A program made the translations under genes and the position numbers. This document shows positions 46,081-54,186 of a stretch of 64,000 nucleotides of DNA, one piece after another. The notes under the pieces are model-generated. The model did not search any database. It worked only from the letters and a program-made list of their open reading frames with translations, and was not told the origin of the DNA. Each line of letters opens with the position of its first letter. Positions within the stretch are counted from its first letter, which is position 1. Source of the stretch: Actinomadura sp. NAK00032 (GTDB lineage: Bacteria > Actinomycetota > Actinomycetes > Streptosporangiales > Streptosporangiaceae); assembly GCF_013364275.1 (NCBI RefSeq), contig NZ_CP054932.1, forward strand, positions 4,960,001 to 5,024,000, written 5' to 3'.

Positions 46081-47280
46081 GTGGACCTTGGACGACCGTG
46101 GCGCGACTGGCTCGGTGACCTCGGCGCGGCGGGCGCCGCCCTCCTGCTCGGCTGGGTGCTGCTCCAGGGGACCGTCGACGACCTCCCCGCCGGCGAGACG
46201 ATCTCGGTTCCCCGGGATCTGCTGATCGGCGCGGTCACCTGCGTGTTCCTCCTGCTGTTCCGGCGCCGCCACCCCGTGGCGGTCGCGGTGACGATGGTCT
46301 TCGCGCAGTGGACGGCGACGGCGGCGCTCGGCACGGGCGCGGTCGCGATGTACTCTCTGGCGATGCTGCGGCCCTGGCGGATCGCGCTGCCGGTCGCCGG
46401 CGTGAACCTGGCGCTGATCCTCGGGCTGTTCTGGGCGCTGTCGACCGCGCCGGAGGCCCGCGAGGGCAGCGTGGTCTTCGGGCTCCTGTACGGGGTGCTG
46501 GTCACGACGGGGATGCTCGTCCGGTCGCAGCGGCAGCTCATCGCGTCGCTGAAGGAGCGGGCCGGGTCCGCCGAGACCGAGCAGCGGCTGCGGGTGGAGG
46601 AGGCCCGGCTGCTGGAGCGCGAGCGGATCGCCCGGGAGATGCACGACGTCCTCGCGCACCGCATCTCGCTGCTGGCCGTGCACGCGGGGGCGCTGGAGTA
46701 CCGCCCGGACGCGCCCGCCGACCAGCGCGAGGCCGCCGGGGTCATCCGCCGGAGCGCCTACGAGGCGATGGAGGACCTGCGGGAGGTGATCGGCGTGCTG
46801 CGCGACGACACGGCCGGCGCCGAGTCCGACCGGCCGCAGCCGACGCTCGCCGACGTGGCGGGGCTCGTCCGGGAGTCGCGGCGGGCCGGCGCCCGCGTCG
46901 TGCTGGAGGACGGCGTCCTCGATCCGGGCTCGGTCCCCGACCGGGTCGGGCGGCACGCCTACCGGATCGTCCAGGAGGGGCTGACCAACGCGCGCAAGCA
47001 CGCGCCGGGCGCGGACGTCCGGGTCGTCCTCGCGGCGGGCGGCGACCTGGACATCGAGATCGTCAACGGGCTGCCGCCCTGGCCGCCCGCGGCGGCGCTG
47101 CCGGGCGCCGGGGCCGGGCTCGTCGGCCTCGGCGAGCGGGTGGCGCTGCTCGGCGGGACGCTGGAGCACGGCCGCACCGGCGACGGGCGGTTCCGGCTGC
47201 GGGCCCGGCTGCCGCTCGGAACCGCGCATGCCGGCGAGGCCGGCGGGAAGGACGAGGTGCATGGCAGCCAACTCCACTGA
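46081..47280 (+). CDS. HisKA_3-type sensor histidine kinase
   Basis: 399 residues with five or six membrane helices in the first 145, a short coiled coil, and phospho-acceptor His in IAREMHDVLAHRISLLAVHAG. The HATPase shows EGLTNARKHAPG and GAGLVGLGERVALLGG. GTG at 46081 with TACCGT (46068-46073) 7 nt upstream indicates a leaderless transcript. Its partner regulator is probably the one at 47710, with a PNPOx-like gene inserted between; kinase and PNPOx overlap by 20 bp. Confidence 0.9.
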   Translation: MDLGRPWRDWLGDLGAAGAALLLGWVLLQGTVDDLPAGETISVPRDLLIGAVTCVFLLLFRRRHPVAVAVTMVFAQWTATAALGTGAVAMYSLAMLRPWRIALPVAGVNLALILGLFWALSTAPEAREGSVVFGLLYGVLVTTGMLVRSQRQLIASLKERAGSAETEQRLRVEEARLLERERIAREMHDVLAHRISLLAVHAGALEYRPDAPADQREAAGVIRRSAYEAMEDLREVIGVLRDDTAGAESDRPQPTLADVAGLVRESRRAGARVVLEDGVLDPGSVPDRVGRHAYRIVQEGLTNARKHAPGADVRVVLAAGGDLDIEIVNGLPPWPPAAALPGAGAGLVGLGERVALLGGTLEHGRTGDGRFRLRARLPLGTAHAGEAGGKDEVHGSQLH

Positions 47281-47689
47281 CCGGCCCGTGCTGGAAGAAC
47301 TCGACCGCGCCGAGTGCCTGCGGCTCATCGACGGCGGCACCATCGGCCGGGTCGCGTTCGACGACGGCGAGGGCCCCACGGTGATCCCGGTGAACTACGC
47401 CCTGGACGGCGACGCCGTGATCTTCCGGACGTCGTCGTCCGGCCGGATGAACCGCAGCCTGCTGACCTCGGTGGTGGGCGGGGAGGTCCGGGCGGCGTTC
47501 CAGGTCGACCGGTTCGACGAGACCGACCACGTCGGGTGGAGCGTGCTGCTGCGCGGCGGCACCCACCACCTGACCGAGCAGGAGCGGGCGGACGTGGCGC
47601 AGGTGCGGCCGTGGCCGGGCGGCGACCGCGACGAGTGGTTCCGGCTGGCGGCGCACGAGGTCAGCGGCCGCCGGCTGTCCCGGCCCTGA
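47261..47689 (+). CDS. Pyridoxamine-5'-phosphate-oxidase-like flavin-binding protein
   Basis: 142 residues with the split-barrel PNPOx fold: LDRAECLRLIDGGTIGRVAFDDGEGPTVIPVNYALDGDAVIFRTSSSGRMNRSLL is typical of the actinobacterial Rv1155/Rv3129-like group that binds FMN or F420. Substrate unknown. ATG at 47261 lies inside the kinase gene, with GAGG upstream, giving a 20-bp overlap and translational coupling. Position between kinase and regulator suggests a ligand- or redox-related role in that system. Confidence 0.85.
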   Translation: MAANSTDRPVLEELDRAECLRLIDGGTIGRVAFDDGEGPTVIPVNYALDGDAVIFRTSSSGRMNRSLLTSVVGGEVRAAFQVDRFDETDHVGWSVLLRGGTHHLTEQERADVAQVRPWPGGDRDEWFRLAAHEVSGRRLSRP

Positions 47690-47709
47690 CCGGCCCGTAG
47701 GGTGATCGG

Positions 47710-48378
47710 ATGGACTCCCCTCCCGTCCGGGTGCTGATCGTCGACGACGACGCGCTCGTCCGCGCCGGCCTGTCGATGATGCTGGCGAACGCCGCCGGGA
47801 TCGAGGTGGTCGCGGACGTCGCCGACGGCGCCGAGGTCGTCTCCGCCGTCAACGAGCACCGGCCCGACGTCGTCCTGATGGACATCCGGATGCCGCGGGT
47901 GGACGGGCTCGCGGCGACCGGGCTGCTGCGCTCGCGGCGCGAGCCGCCCGAGGTCATCGTGCTGACGACGTTCGACACCGACGACCACATCCTGCGGGCG
48001 ATGCGGGCCGGCGCGAGCGGCTTCCTGCTCAAGCACACCCCGCCGCCGGAGATCGTCCGCGCGATCCGGCAGGTCGCGGCGGGCGAGCCGATGATGTCGC
48101 CGGCGGTGCTGCGCAAGATGATGTCCTACGTCGCCGAGCGCGGCGGCGACCCGCGCCGCGACCGCGCCCGCGAGCTGCTGGCCCGGCTCACCGACGGCGA
48201 GCGGGCCGTGGCCTCGCTCGTCGGGCGGGGCCGGACCAACGGCGAGATCGGCGCCGACCTGTCGCTCAGCGTCGCGACCGTGAAGGCGTACGTGTCGCGG
48301 CTGCTGACCAAGCTCGACCTGAACAACCGGGTGCAGATCGCGCTCCTCGTCCACGACGCCGCCCTCGACGACGACTAG
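47710..48378 (+). CDS. NarL/LuxR-family response regulator
   Basis: 222 residues. Receiver: VLIVDDDALVRAG, phospho-acceptor Asp in VVLMDIRMP, Thr in IVLTTFD and Lys in GFLLKHT. HTH: LTDGERAVASLVGRGRTNGEIGADLSLSVATVKAYVSRLLTKLDL. Likely partner of the kinase at 46081. TAGGGT (47698-47703) 6 nt before the ATG suggests a second, leaderless promoter inside the trio. Its TAG overlaps the TAG of the convergent MFS gene in a shared CTAG. Confidence 0.92.
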   Translation: MDSPPVRVLIVDDDALVRAGLSMMLANAAGIEVVADVADGAEVVSAVNEHRPDVVLMDIRMPRVDGLAATGLLRSRREPPEVIVLTTFDTDDHILRAMRAGASGFLLKHTPPPEIVRAIRQVAAGEPMMSPAVLRKMMSYVAERGGDPRRDRARELLARLTDGERAVASLVGRGRTNGEIGADLSLSVATVKAYVSRLLTKLDLNNRVQIALLVHDAALDDD

Positions 48379-49880
48379 CGGCCGGGGCCGCGCGGCACCA
48401 GCGGGACGTGCCGCAGCAGCAGCGCCGCCGCCAGCCCCACCGCGACGACGGGCAGCGCGGTGACGAAGAGCGCCGAGAACGCGTCGGCGAACGCGGCGGC
48501 GACGCCGTCCCGCACGGGTTCGGGGAGGGTGGCCAGGACCTCGGGGCGGACGGCGTCGGCGAACGCGGGGACCCGCCCGTCCGGGACGCGCCGCACGACC
48601 TCCTCGGCGAACCGGTTCGCCACGATCGCGCCGAAGACCGCCATCCCGGCGGCGGTGCCGAGCATCCGGGTGGCGAACACCCCGGAGCCGGCCGCGCCCA
48701 GGTCGCGGCGCGGCGCCGCGTTCTGCGCGATCAGCATCACGACCTGCTGCGACAGCCCGGCCCCGAAGCCGAGGACGGCCATGTAGCAGCCGGCGGTGAG
48801 CAGTCCGGTCCCGGCGTCCATCGTGGCCAGCAGCGCGATGCCCGCCCCGCTGATCGCCATGCTCGCCGCCGGAAGGCGGTGGTAGCGGCCGGTCCGGTGG
48901 ACGTAGCGGCCCGCGGCCACGGACGCGGCCGGCAGCGCGGCCATCATCGGCAGCAGCAGCAGCCCCGAGCGGGTGGCGCCCACTCCCCCGACGACCTGGA
49001 AGAACATCGGCAGGTAGACGGCGAGCCCGAAGCCGGTGGCGCCGCCGACGGCGGCGACGACGCAGGCGACGGCGAACGACCGGTCGCGGAACAGCCGCGG
49101 CGGGATGATCGGCTCGGCGGCCCGCCGCTCGGCGAGCACCCACCCGGCGAACAGCGCGGCGGAGCCCGCCGCCAGCGCGAGGACGGCCGGCGAGTCCCAC
49201 GCGTACCGCGTTCCGGCCCAGCTCGTGAACAGGGTGAAGCAGGTGACGGCCGCGCCGAGCAGCACGATGCCGGGGTAGTCGACGCGCGGCCTGCCCTCGG
49301 GCCGGGGCAGCCGCAGGAACAGCACGGTGGTGGCCGTGGCGGCGATGCCGAGGGGTAGGTTGAGGTAGAACACCCACCGCCACGAGGCGTGGTCGGCGAG
49401 GAAGCCGCCGATCAGCGGCCCCGCGATGCTCGACACCGCGAAGTTGACCGCCGAGTAGCCCTGGTACCTGGCGCGCTCGCGCGGTTCGAACAGGTCGCCG
49501 GTGAGCGCGAACATCGAGCTCATCAGGCAGCCCGCGGCGGCGCCCTGCACCGCCCGGAACACGATCAGCCAGGTCATGCTCGGCGCCGCCCCGCAGGCCG
49601 CCGACCCGGCGAGGAAGCCGAGGAGCCCGGTCAGCAGGACCGTCCGGCGCCCGAACAGGTCGCCGAGGCGCCCCGACAGCGGGACGGTGACGCTGGTGGC
49701 CAGCACGTACGCCGTGGACACCCAGGCGATCCGGTCGAGCCCGCCGAGGTCCCCGACGATCGCCGGCAGCGCGGTGCCGAGCACCGTCGCGTCCAGCGAG
49801 GACATCAGCCCGCCGAGCAGCAGCCCGCCGAACACCACGAGCCGGTGCCGGTGGGACATCGGCGCGGTCGTCGCAACCAT
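48375..49880 (-). CDS. DHA2-family (14-helix) drug/proton antiporter
   Basis: 501 residues with about 14 membrane helices. MFS motif A GRLGDLFGRRTVLLTG follows helix 2, and the DHA2 motif C region is at GPLIGGFLADHASWRWVFYLNLPLGI. EmrB/QacA-like: exports hydrophobic drugs using the proton gradient. ATG at 49880 has GAGG 5 nt upstream. It is divergent from a MarR regulator across an 83-bp region with a palindrome, the classical repressor-pump arrangement. Confidence 0.92.
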   Translation of the reverse strand: MVATTAPMSHRHRLVVFGGLLLGGLMSSLDATVLGTALPAIVGDLGGLDRIAWVSTAYVLATSVTVPLSGRLGDLFGRRTVLLTGLLGFLAGSAACGAAPSMTWLIVFRAVQGAAAGCLMSSMFALTGDLFEPRERARYQGYSAVNFAVSSIAGPLIGGFLADHASWRWVFYLNLPLGIAATATTVLFLRLPRPEGRPRVDYPGIVLLGAAVTCFTLFTSWAGTRYAWDSPAVLALAAGSAALFAGWVLAERRAAEPIIPPRLFRDRSFAVACVVAAVGGATGFGLAVYLPMFFQVVGGVGATRSGLLLLPMMAALPAASVAAGRYVHRTGRYHRLPAASMAISGAGIALLATMDAGTGLLTAGCYMAVLGFGAGLSQQVVMLIAQNAAPRRDLGAAGSGVFATRMLGTAAGMAVFGAIVANRFAEEVVRRVPDGRVPAFADAVRPEVLATLPEPVRDGVAAAFADAFSALFVTALPVVAVGLAAALLLRHVPLVPRGPGR

Positions 49881-49890
49881 GTGCACCTCA

Positions 49891-49917
49891 CATTCATATG
49901 CGTTGGGCAATTGAATG
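49891..49917. promoter_or_regulatory. Putative MarR operator (27-bp interrupted palindrome)
   Basis: CATTCATATG and CAATTGAATG flank a 7-bp centre; eight of ten positions per arm are symmetrical. It lies between the divergent MFS and MarR genes, just upstream of the MFS start. It would let the MarR protein control both genes. Confidence 0.65.
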
Positions 49918-49963
49918 CTAAGAGCACATGGTTGAGCCGCGCAAGCCAACTAGACTGGCGGGC

Positions 49964-50419
49964 ATGGGCGAGGAGGCACTCGACTCGGTCGAGCGGAGCA
50001 TGGTCAGGCTGCGCCGGGGCATGTCGCGGCAGCGGCTCGGCAAGGCCGCGGTCCGCGAGCACAACCTCCCCGTGGACGTGCAGGTCCTGCACGTCGTGGA
50101 CGTGATCGACGAGGGCCCCGACGACCCCGGCCAGGAGATGAGCGTCGGCCTGGTCGCCGCCCGCCTGGGCGTGGACGCCTCGCGCGGCAGCCGCATCGTC
50201 GCCGAGGCGGTCAAGTCCGGCTTCGTGCGGCGCGTCGCCTCCCAGGAGGACGGCCGCCGCATCCACCTCGAGCTCACCTCCGCCGGCCGGCGGGTCGTCG
50301 AGGCCACCCGGCAGACCCGCCAGGAGCACTTCGCCAAGGCCATGGGCGACTGGACGGACGCCGAGCGCGCCGAGTTCGCCCGCCTCCTGGCCCGCTTCGT
50401 CCACGGCTACGACGACTGA
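49964..50419 (+). CDS. MarR-family transcriptional regulator
   Basis: 151 residues, winged HTH: MSVGLVAARLGVDASRGSRIVAEAVKSGFVRRVASQEDGRRIHLELTSAGRRVV, with the Asp-Gly-Arg wing characteristic of MarR. Flanking helices form the dimer. ATG at 49964 has TAGACT (49951-49956) 7 nt upstream, so leaderless; the frame extends to 49928 but without support. It probably represses the neighbouring efflux pump and responds to a pump substrate. Confidence 0.9.
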   Translation: MGEEALDSVERSMVRLRRGMSRQRLGKAAVREHNLPVDVQVLHVVDVIDEGPDDPGQEMSVGLVAARLGVDASRGSRIVAEAVKSGFVRRVASQEDGRRIHLELTSAGRRVVEATRQTRQEHFAKAMGDWTDAERAEFARLLARFVHGYDD

Positions 50420-50441
50420 CCGCCGGAGCCGCGGCCCGCGC

Positions 50442-50885
50442 TCACCCCCCGGTCGCCGAGCCCGGGCGGACGATCATCAGCACGACGACCACCGCCCACA
50501 GCACGTTGAACGTGCCGGTGTACGCGGTGAGCCGGGCCGCCGCCGCGTCCCGGCCGGCCGCCTGCGGGGGCAGGCCGAGCAGCCGCCGCTGCCCGGGCAG
50601 GATCGCCAGCGCGAGGACGCCCGCGGCGACCGCCGTGAGGACGACCGACGCGATCAGCCACGCGTCGGTGAGCACGCCGAGCTGCGCGCCCGTGGCGAAC
50701 CCGAAGACCGGGACGGCGAGCCCCACGAGCCCGTAGCCCCGGCAGACGCGGTGCAGGAACGCCGCCGTCCCGTCGCCGGGGGCCGCGGCCCGGACCTGGC
50801 GGGGGAACACCGACGCGGCGACGGTGATCGGCCCGATCGCCAGGATCGCGGCCAGGACGTGCACGGTCAGCAGCACCTCGGTCAT
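50442..50885 (-). CDS. Four-helix membrane protein, DUF2269-like
   Basis: 147 residues with four membrane helices: about 3-24 (LLTVHVLAAILAIGPITVAASVF), 48-68, 74-98 and 126-144. The opening LLTVHVLAAILAIGP is typical of DUF2269 and related cytochrome-like membrane proteins, whose role is unknown. ATG at 50885 has TTGGAGG 9 nt upstream. Divergent from PadR over paired palindromes, so it may be under PadR control. Confidence 0.75.
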   Translation of the reverse strand: MTEVLLTVHVLAAILAIGPITVAASVFPRQVRAAAPGDGTAAFLHRVCRGYGLVGLAVPVFGFATGAQLGVLTDAWLIASVVLTAVAAGVLALAILPGQRRLLGLPPQAAGRDAAAARLTAYTGTFNVLWAVVVVLMIVRPGSATGG

Positions 50886-50895
50886 GCGTCCGCCT

Positions 50896-50922
50896 CCAAT
50901 GTGTTGGCACCCAATATGTTGG
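50896..50922. promoter_or_regulatory. Two tandem CCAA-N4-TTGG palindromes
   Basis: CCAATGTGTTGG (50896-50907) and CCAATATGTTGG (50911-50922) are spaced 15 bp start to start, so they lie on roughly opposite faces of the helix. They sit between the DUF2269-like gene and padR, close to the start of the former. Confidence 0.6.
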
Positions 50923-50940
50923 CTGTCAATACGTACCATG

Positions 50941-50961
50941 CCTACACGTCCGTTGTGTAGG
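50941..50961. promoter_or_regulatory. Inverted repeat overlapping the padR promoter
   Basis: CCTACAC and GTGTAGG are perfect 7-bp arms around 7 bp. The right arm overlaps a -10 (TAGGCT, 50958-50963) lying 8 nt before the padR ATG. A protein bound here would block padR transcription, so autoregulation is likely. Confidence 0.65.
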
Positions 50962-50971
50962 CTGCCTACTC

Positions 50972-51295
50972 ATGAAGGCGGACGCGGTACGCGGGCATCT
51001 GGACGGGCTGCTGCTGGCCGTGCTGGAAGCGGGCCCCCTGCACGGCTACGCGATCATCACCGCGGTGCAGCGGCGCAGCGGCGGCCGGCTGGAGCTGCGC
51101 ACCGGCACGATCTACCCGACGCTCCAGCGGATGGAGCGGCTCGGGCTGCTGCGCAGCGGCTGGGACTCCGGCGGCGGGCGGCGCCGCCGCAGCTACGAGC
51201 TGACCGACGCGGGCCGGCGCGCCCTCGCCGACGAGCGGACGGCCTGGCGGGAGTTCACGACCGCCATCGGCTCCGTCCTGAACCCGGCGACATGA
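50972..51295 (+). CDS. PadR-family transcriptional regulator
   Basis: 107 residues: VRGHLDGLLLAVLEAGPLHGYAIITAVQRRSGGRLELRTGTIYPTLQRMERLGLLRSGW is the PadR winged HTH, followed by a short C-terminal dimer helix. PadR proteins repress transport or stress genes until a small molecule binds. ATG at 50972; a -10 is 8 nt upstream, so the message is probably leaderless. Its TGA overlaps the ATG of the next gene. Confidence 0.92.
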   Translation: MKADAVRGHLDGLLLAVLEAGPLHGYAIITAVQRRSGGRLELRTGTIYPTLQRMERLGLLRSGWDSGGGRRRRSYELTDAGRRALADERTAWREFTTAIGSVLNPAT

Positions 51296-51954
51296 GCGCC
51301 CGGGACACCGGGGACGACCCGGTCGAGGAGTACGCCGCCGCGCTGGCGGGCGCCCTGCGCGGACCGGCGCGCGCCAAGGCGCGGATGGTCGAGGAGATCC
51401 GCGACGGGTTCGCCGACACCGTCACCGCCCACGCCGCCGAAGGCGTCCCCTACGGGCACGCCGTCCGCCGGGCCGTGCGCGAGTTCGGCACCGCGGCGGA
51501 ACTGGCCCCCGGCTGCCAGCGGGAACTGACGATCGCGCAGGTGCGGCGCACGGCGCGGGCCGCCGCGCTGGCCGTGCCGTTCCTCGCCGGCTGCTGGCCG
51601 CTGATCTGGGCGTCCGGTCCCGGCGGCGGCTGGCCGCTGCGGCTGCTGGCCGTCCACCTGGGCTGCGTCGCCGCCGTCGCCGGGCTGCTCGCCGCCGCCG
51701 CGCTCGCGGCCACCGGCCCGGTCGCCCGCCGGCTCCCGCCCCCTCCCCGGCTGCCGCTGGCGGTGGCGTGGGCGGGCACGGCCGCCGCCGTGGCGATGGC
51801 CGTCGGCGCGCTCGCCCTGGTCGCCGCCGCCGTGCTCGCCTCGGACTGGCCGCTGATGCTGCTGTCCGGCGCCTTCGCGGCGGCCTCGCACGCCGTCGTC
51901 GCGACCGCGTCCCGCACCTGCCGCGAATGCGCCCGGCTCGTCCCGTCCGGCTAG
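51292..51954 (+). CDS. HAAS-type permease-prefix membrane protein
   Basis: 220 residues. The N-terminal 75 (EEYAAALAGALRGPARAKARMVEEIRDGFADTVTAHAAEGVPYGHAVRRAVREFG) form a HAAS/permease-prefix domain, which commonly accompanies PadR regulators. Four membrane helices follow: about 92-110, 117-140, 150-175 and 180-200. A C-terminal Cys pair lies in SRTCRECARLV. It is coupled to padR by ATGA and is presumably its partner or target. Confidence 0.82.
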   Translation: MSARDTGDDPVEEYAAALAGALRGPARAKARMVEEIRDGFADTVTAHAAEGVPYGHAVRRAVREFGTAAELAPGCQRELTIAQVRRTARAAALAVPFLAGCWPLIWASGPGGGWPLRLLAVHLGCVAAVAGLLAAAALAATGPVARRLPPPPRLPLAVAWAGTAAAVAMAVGALALVAAAVLASDWPLMLLSGAFAAASHAVVATASRTCRECARLVPSG

Positions 51955-52074
51955 GACTCATCCTCCGGTCGCATGCCGGCGGCGGGCGGCTGCACCCCTG
52001 GTCGCGGGCAGGCGCGAGCGGCTTCGGCCGCGGGTCGGACGGGGCCGGGGCGGCGGCCCGGTTAGGGTGCTCGC

Positions 52075-53211
52075 ATGGGTGGTCGGCGCAGTCCTCGCCC
52101 GCCGCGCGGCCGGCTCCGCGACGCCGCCCTCGCCGGCGGCGTGCTGGCGGTGGTGTCGGTCAGCAGCCTGAACTCGGTGATCGGCGACGCCTGGCGGGAG
52201 CCGTGGGCGCGCACGGCGGCCGGCTGGGCGCTGATCCTGCTCACCTGCGGGGCGCTGTACTTCGCCCGCCGGTTCCCGGTGGCCGTGGCCGCGTCCGTCC
52301 TCGTCTCGACCGGCGTGTACTACGTCACCAGCGTCCACGACGGCGGTCTGATGATCGCGGTGATCGTGGCGCTGTACCTGGTCGCGGCGCAGGGCCGGGT
52401 CGAGGCGGCCGTGGTGCTGGCGGCGCTCACCGTGATCGCCACCGGCACCGGGACGCTGCTCGGCAACGAGGACGTCAACGGCGTCGCCGTGTTCATGCTG
52501 ACCGGATGGGTGGTGGCGATGGTCGCGCTGGGCTGGGTCCGGCACAGCCGCCTCGCGTTCCTGCGCGAGGCCGAGCGGCAGGCCGCGACCGAGGAGCGGC
52601 TGCGCATCGCCCGCGAGGTGCACGACGTCGTCGGGCACCACCTGTCGCTCATCAACGTCCAGGCCGGGACGTCGCTGCACCGCTTCCACCGGGACCCGGC
52701 GCAGGGCGAGGCCGCCCTCGCCGCCATCAAGCAGTCGAGCCGTGAGGCCCTGCGCGACCTGCGCGCGACGCTCGGCGTGCTGCGGCAGGCCGACGAGGAG
52801 GCGCCGACCGCGCCCGCGCCGGGCCTGGACCGCATCGGCGAGCTGGTCGAGTCCGCGCGGGCGGCGGGGCTCACCGTGCGCAGCAGCGTCTCCGGCGCCG
52901 CCGACCCGCCCACGGAGGTCGGGCTGGCCGCCTACCGGATCGTCCAGGAGTCGCTCACCAACGCCTCGCGGCACGCCCCCGGCGCGGAGGTCGCCGTCAG
53001 CGTCGAGCGCGGGACCGGCGAACTGCGCGTCGAGGTCGCCGACGGCGGCACCGGCCGGGCGGCGGTCGCGGGCGCGGCGGGCAGCGGGGTGGACGGCATG
53101 CGGGAGCGGGCCCGCGCCCTCGGCGGCGAGCTGACCGCCGGCCCCGGACCGGGCGGCGGCTTCGTCGTGCGGGCCCGGCTGCCGTACGAGAACGGAGCGT
53201 CCGGCCGGTGA
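52075..53211 (+). CDS. HisKA_3-type sensor histidine kinase
   Basis: 378 residues. Five or six membrane helices in the first 155 and a short linker lead to phospho-acceptor His in IAREVHDVVGHHLSLINVQAG. HATPase motifs are ESLTNASRHAPG and GSGVDGMRERARALGGEL. TAGGGT (52063-52068) 6 nt before the ATG suggests a leaderless message. The stop overlaps the regulator start (GTGA). The pair lies upstream of the MmpL exporter and could control it; that is inferred from position only. Confidence 0.92.
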   Translation: MGGRRSPRPPRGRLRDAALAGGVLAVVSVSSLNSVIGDAWREPWARTAAGWALILLTCGALYFARRFPVAVAASVLVSTGVYYVTSVHDGGLMIAVIVALYLVAAQGRVEAAVVLAALTVIATGTGTLLGNEDVNGVAVFMLTGWVVAMVALGWVRHSRLAFLREAERQAATEERLRIAREVHDVVGHHLSLINVQAGTSLHRFHRDPAQGEAALAAIKQSSREALRDLRATLGVLRQADEEAPTAPAPGLDRIGELVESARAAGLTVRSSVSGAADPPTEVGLAAYRIVQESLTNASRHAPGAEVAVSVERGTGELRVEVADGGTGRAAVAGAAGSGVDGMRERARALGGELTAGPGPGGGFVVRARLPYENGASGR

Positions 53212-53882
53212 TCGAGGTGCTGCTCGCCGACGACCAGGGCCTGGTGCGGGCCGGGTTCCGCTCCATCCTCGACGACGAGGACGACATCACCGTGACCGGC
53301 GAGGCCGCGGACGGCGAGCAGGCCGTCGCCGCCTGCCGCGCGCTGCGCCCCGACGTGGCACTGCTGGACGTGCGGATGCCCCGGATGGACGGTCTGGAGG
53401 CCGCCCGGAAGATCACCGGCGATCCGCGGCTGGACGGGGTGCACGTCGTCATCCTCACCACGTTCGACCTGGACGAGTACGTGTACGGCGCGCTGCGCGC
53501 GGGCGCCACCGGCTTCCTGTTGAAGGACACCGAGCCGGCCGAGATGATCCACGCGGTGCGGGTCGCGGCGCGCGGCGACGCGCTGATCACCCCGTCGGTC
53601 ACCCGGCGGCTGATCGGCGAGTTCGCCGGGCGGGCCGACGCCCCCGAGCCGGGCCCCCGGCTGCGCTCGCTCACCGGCCGCGAGCGCGAGGTCATGCTGC
53701 TCGTCGCCGCCGGGCACAGCAACGACGAGATCGCCGGGCGGCTCGTGCTCAGCACCGCCACCGTCAAGTCGCACGTCAGCCGCATCATGGCGAAGGCCGG
53801 GGCGCGCGACCGGGCGCAGCTGGTCGTGATGGCCTACGAGTCGGGCATGGTCAGCCCCCGCTGGATGCGACCCGGGAGGTAG
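53208..53882 (+). CDS. NarL/LuxR-family response regulator
   Basis: 224 residues. Receiver with VLLADDQGLVRAG, phospho-acceptor Asp in VALLDVRMPRMDG, Thr in VILTTFD and Lys in GFLLKDT. HTH: LTGREREVMLLVAAGHSNDEIAGRLVLSTATVKSHVSRIMAKAG. GTG start coupled to the kinase upstream. Closely similar in plan to the other two regulators in this window. Confidence 0.93.
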   Translation: MIEVLLADDQGLVRAGFRSILDDEDDITVTGEAADGEQAVAACRALRPDVALLDVRMPRMDGLEAARKITGDPRLDGVHVVILTTFDLDEYVYGALRAGATGFLLKDTEPAEMIHAVRVAARGDALITPSVTRRLIGEFAGRADAPEPGPRLRSLTGREREVMLLVAAGHSNDEIAGRLVLSTATVKSHVSRIMAKAGARDRAQLVVMAYESGMVSPRWMRPGR

Positions 53883-53972
53883 CCGCGCCGCCGCGCCCGC
53901 AACTTCCGGGGTGGGCCGGGTGCGGCCTCCCGGCCGATGCCGCCGGGGGCGCCTGTTCCCGACGCTGGGGGC

Positions 53973-54185
53973 ATGAGCATTCCGGGCGCCCTCATCGGGC
54001 TGGTCTGCGGCGGGGCCGCGGGCTTCCTGCTGACCGAGACCGTGGGCGCGTTCTTCACCTTCGTCCTTGACCGCACGCTCGACGTGGACGGCACGCCCGT
54101 CCTGCTGGCCGCCTTCGTCGTCGTGCCGATCCTGTCCGCCGCCGCCGGCGCCGTCGTCGGCGCCCGCCGCATGAACCGAGGTTGA
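53973..54185 (+). CDS. Small two-helix membrane protein upstream of MmpL
   Basis: 70 residues with two membrane helices (GALIGLVCGGAAGFLLTETVGAFF and VLLAAFVVVPILSAAAGAVVG). No catalytic motif. ATG at 53973; the ribosome site is weak. It ends 1 bp before the GTG of the MmpL gene, so it is almost certainly co-translated and may be an accessory subunit of the exporter, which is an inference from spacing. Confidence 0.65.
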   Translation: MSIPGALIGLVCGGAAGFLLTETVGAFFTFVLDRTLDVDGTPVLLAAFVVVPILSAAAGAVVGARRMNRG

Positions 54186-54186
54186 C

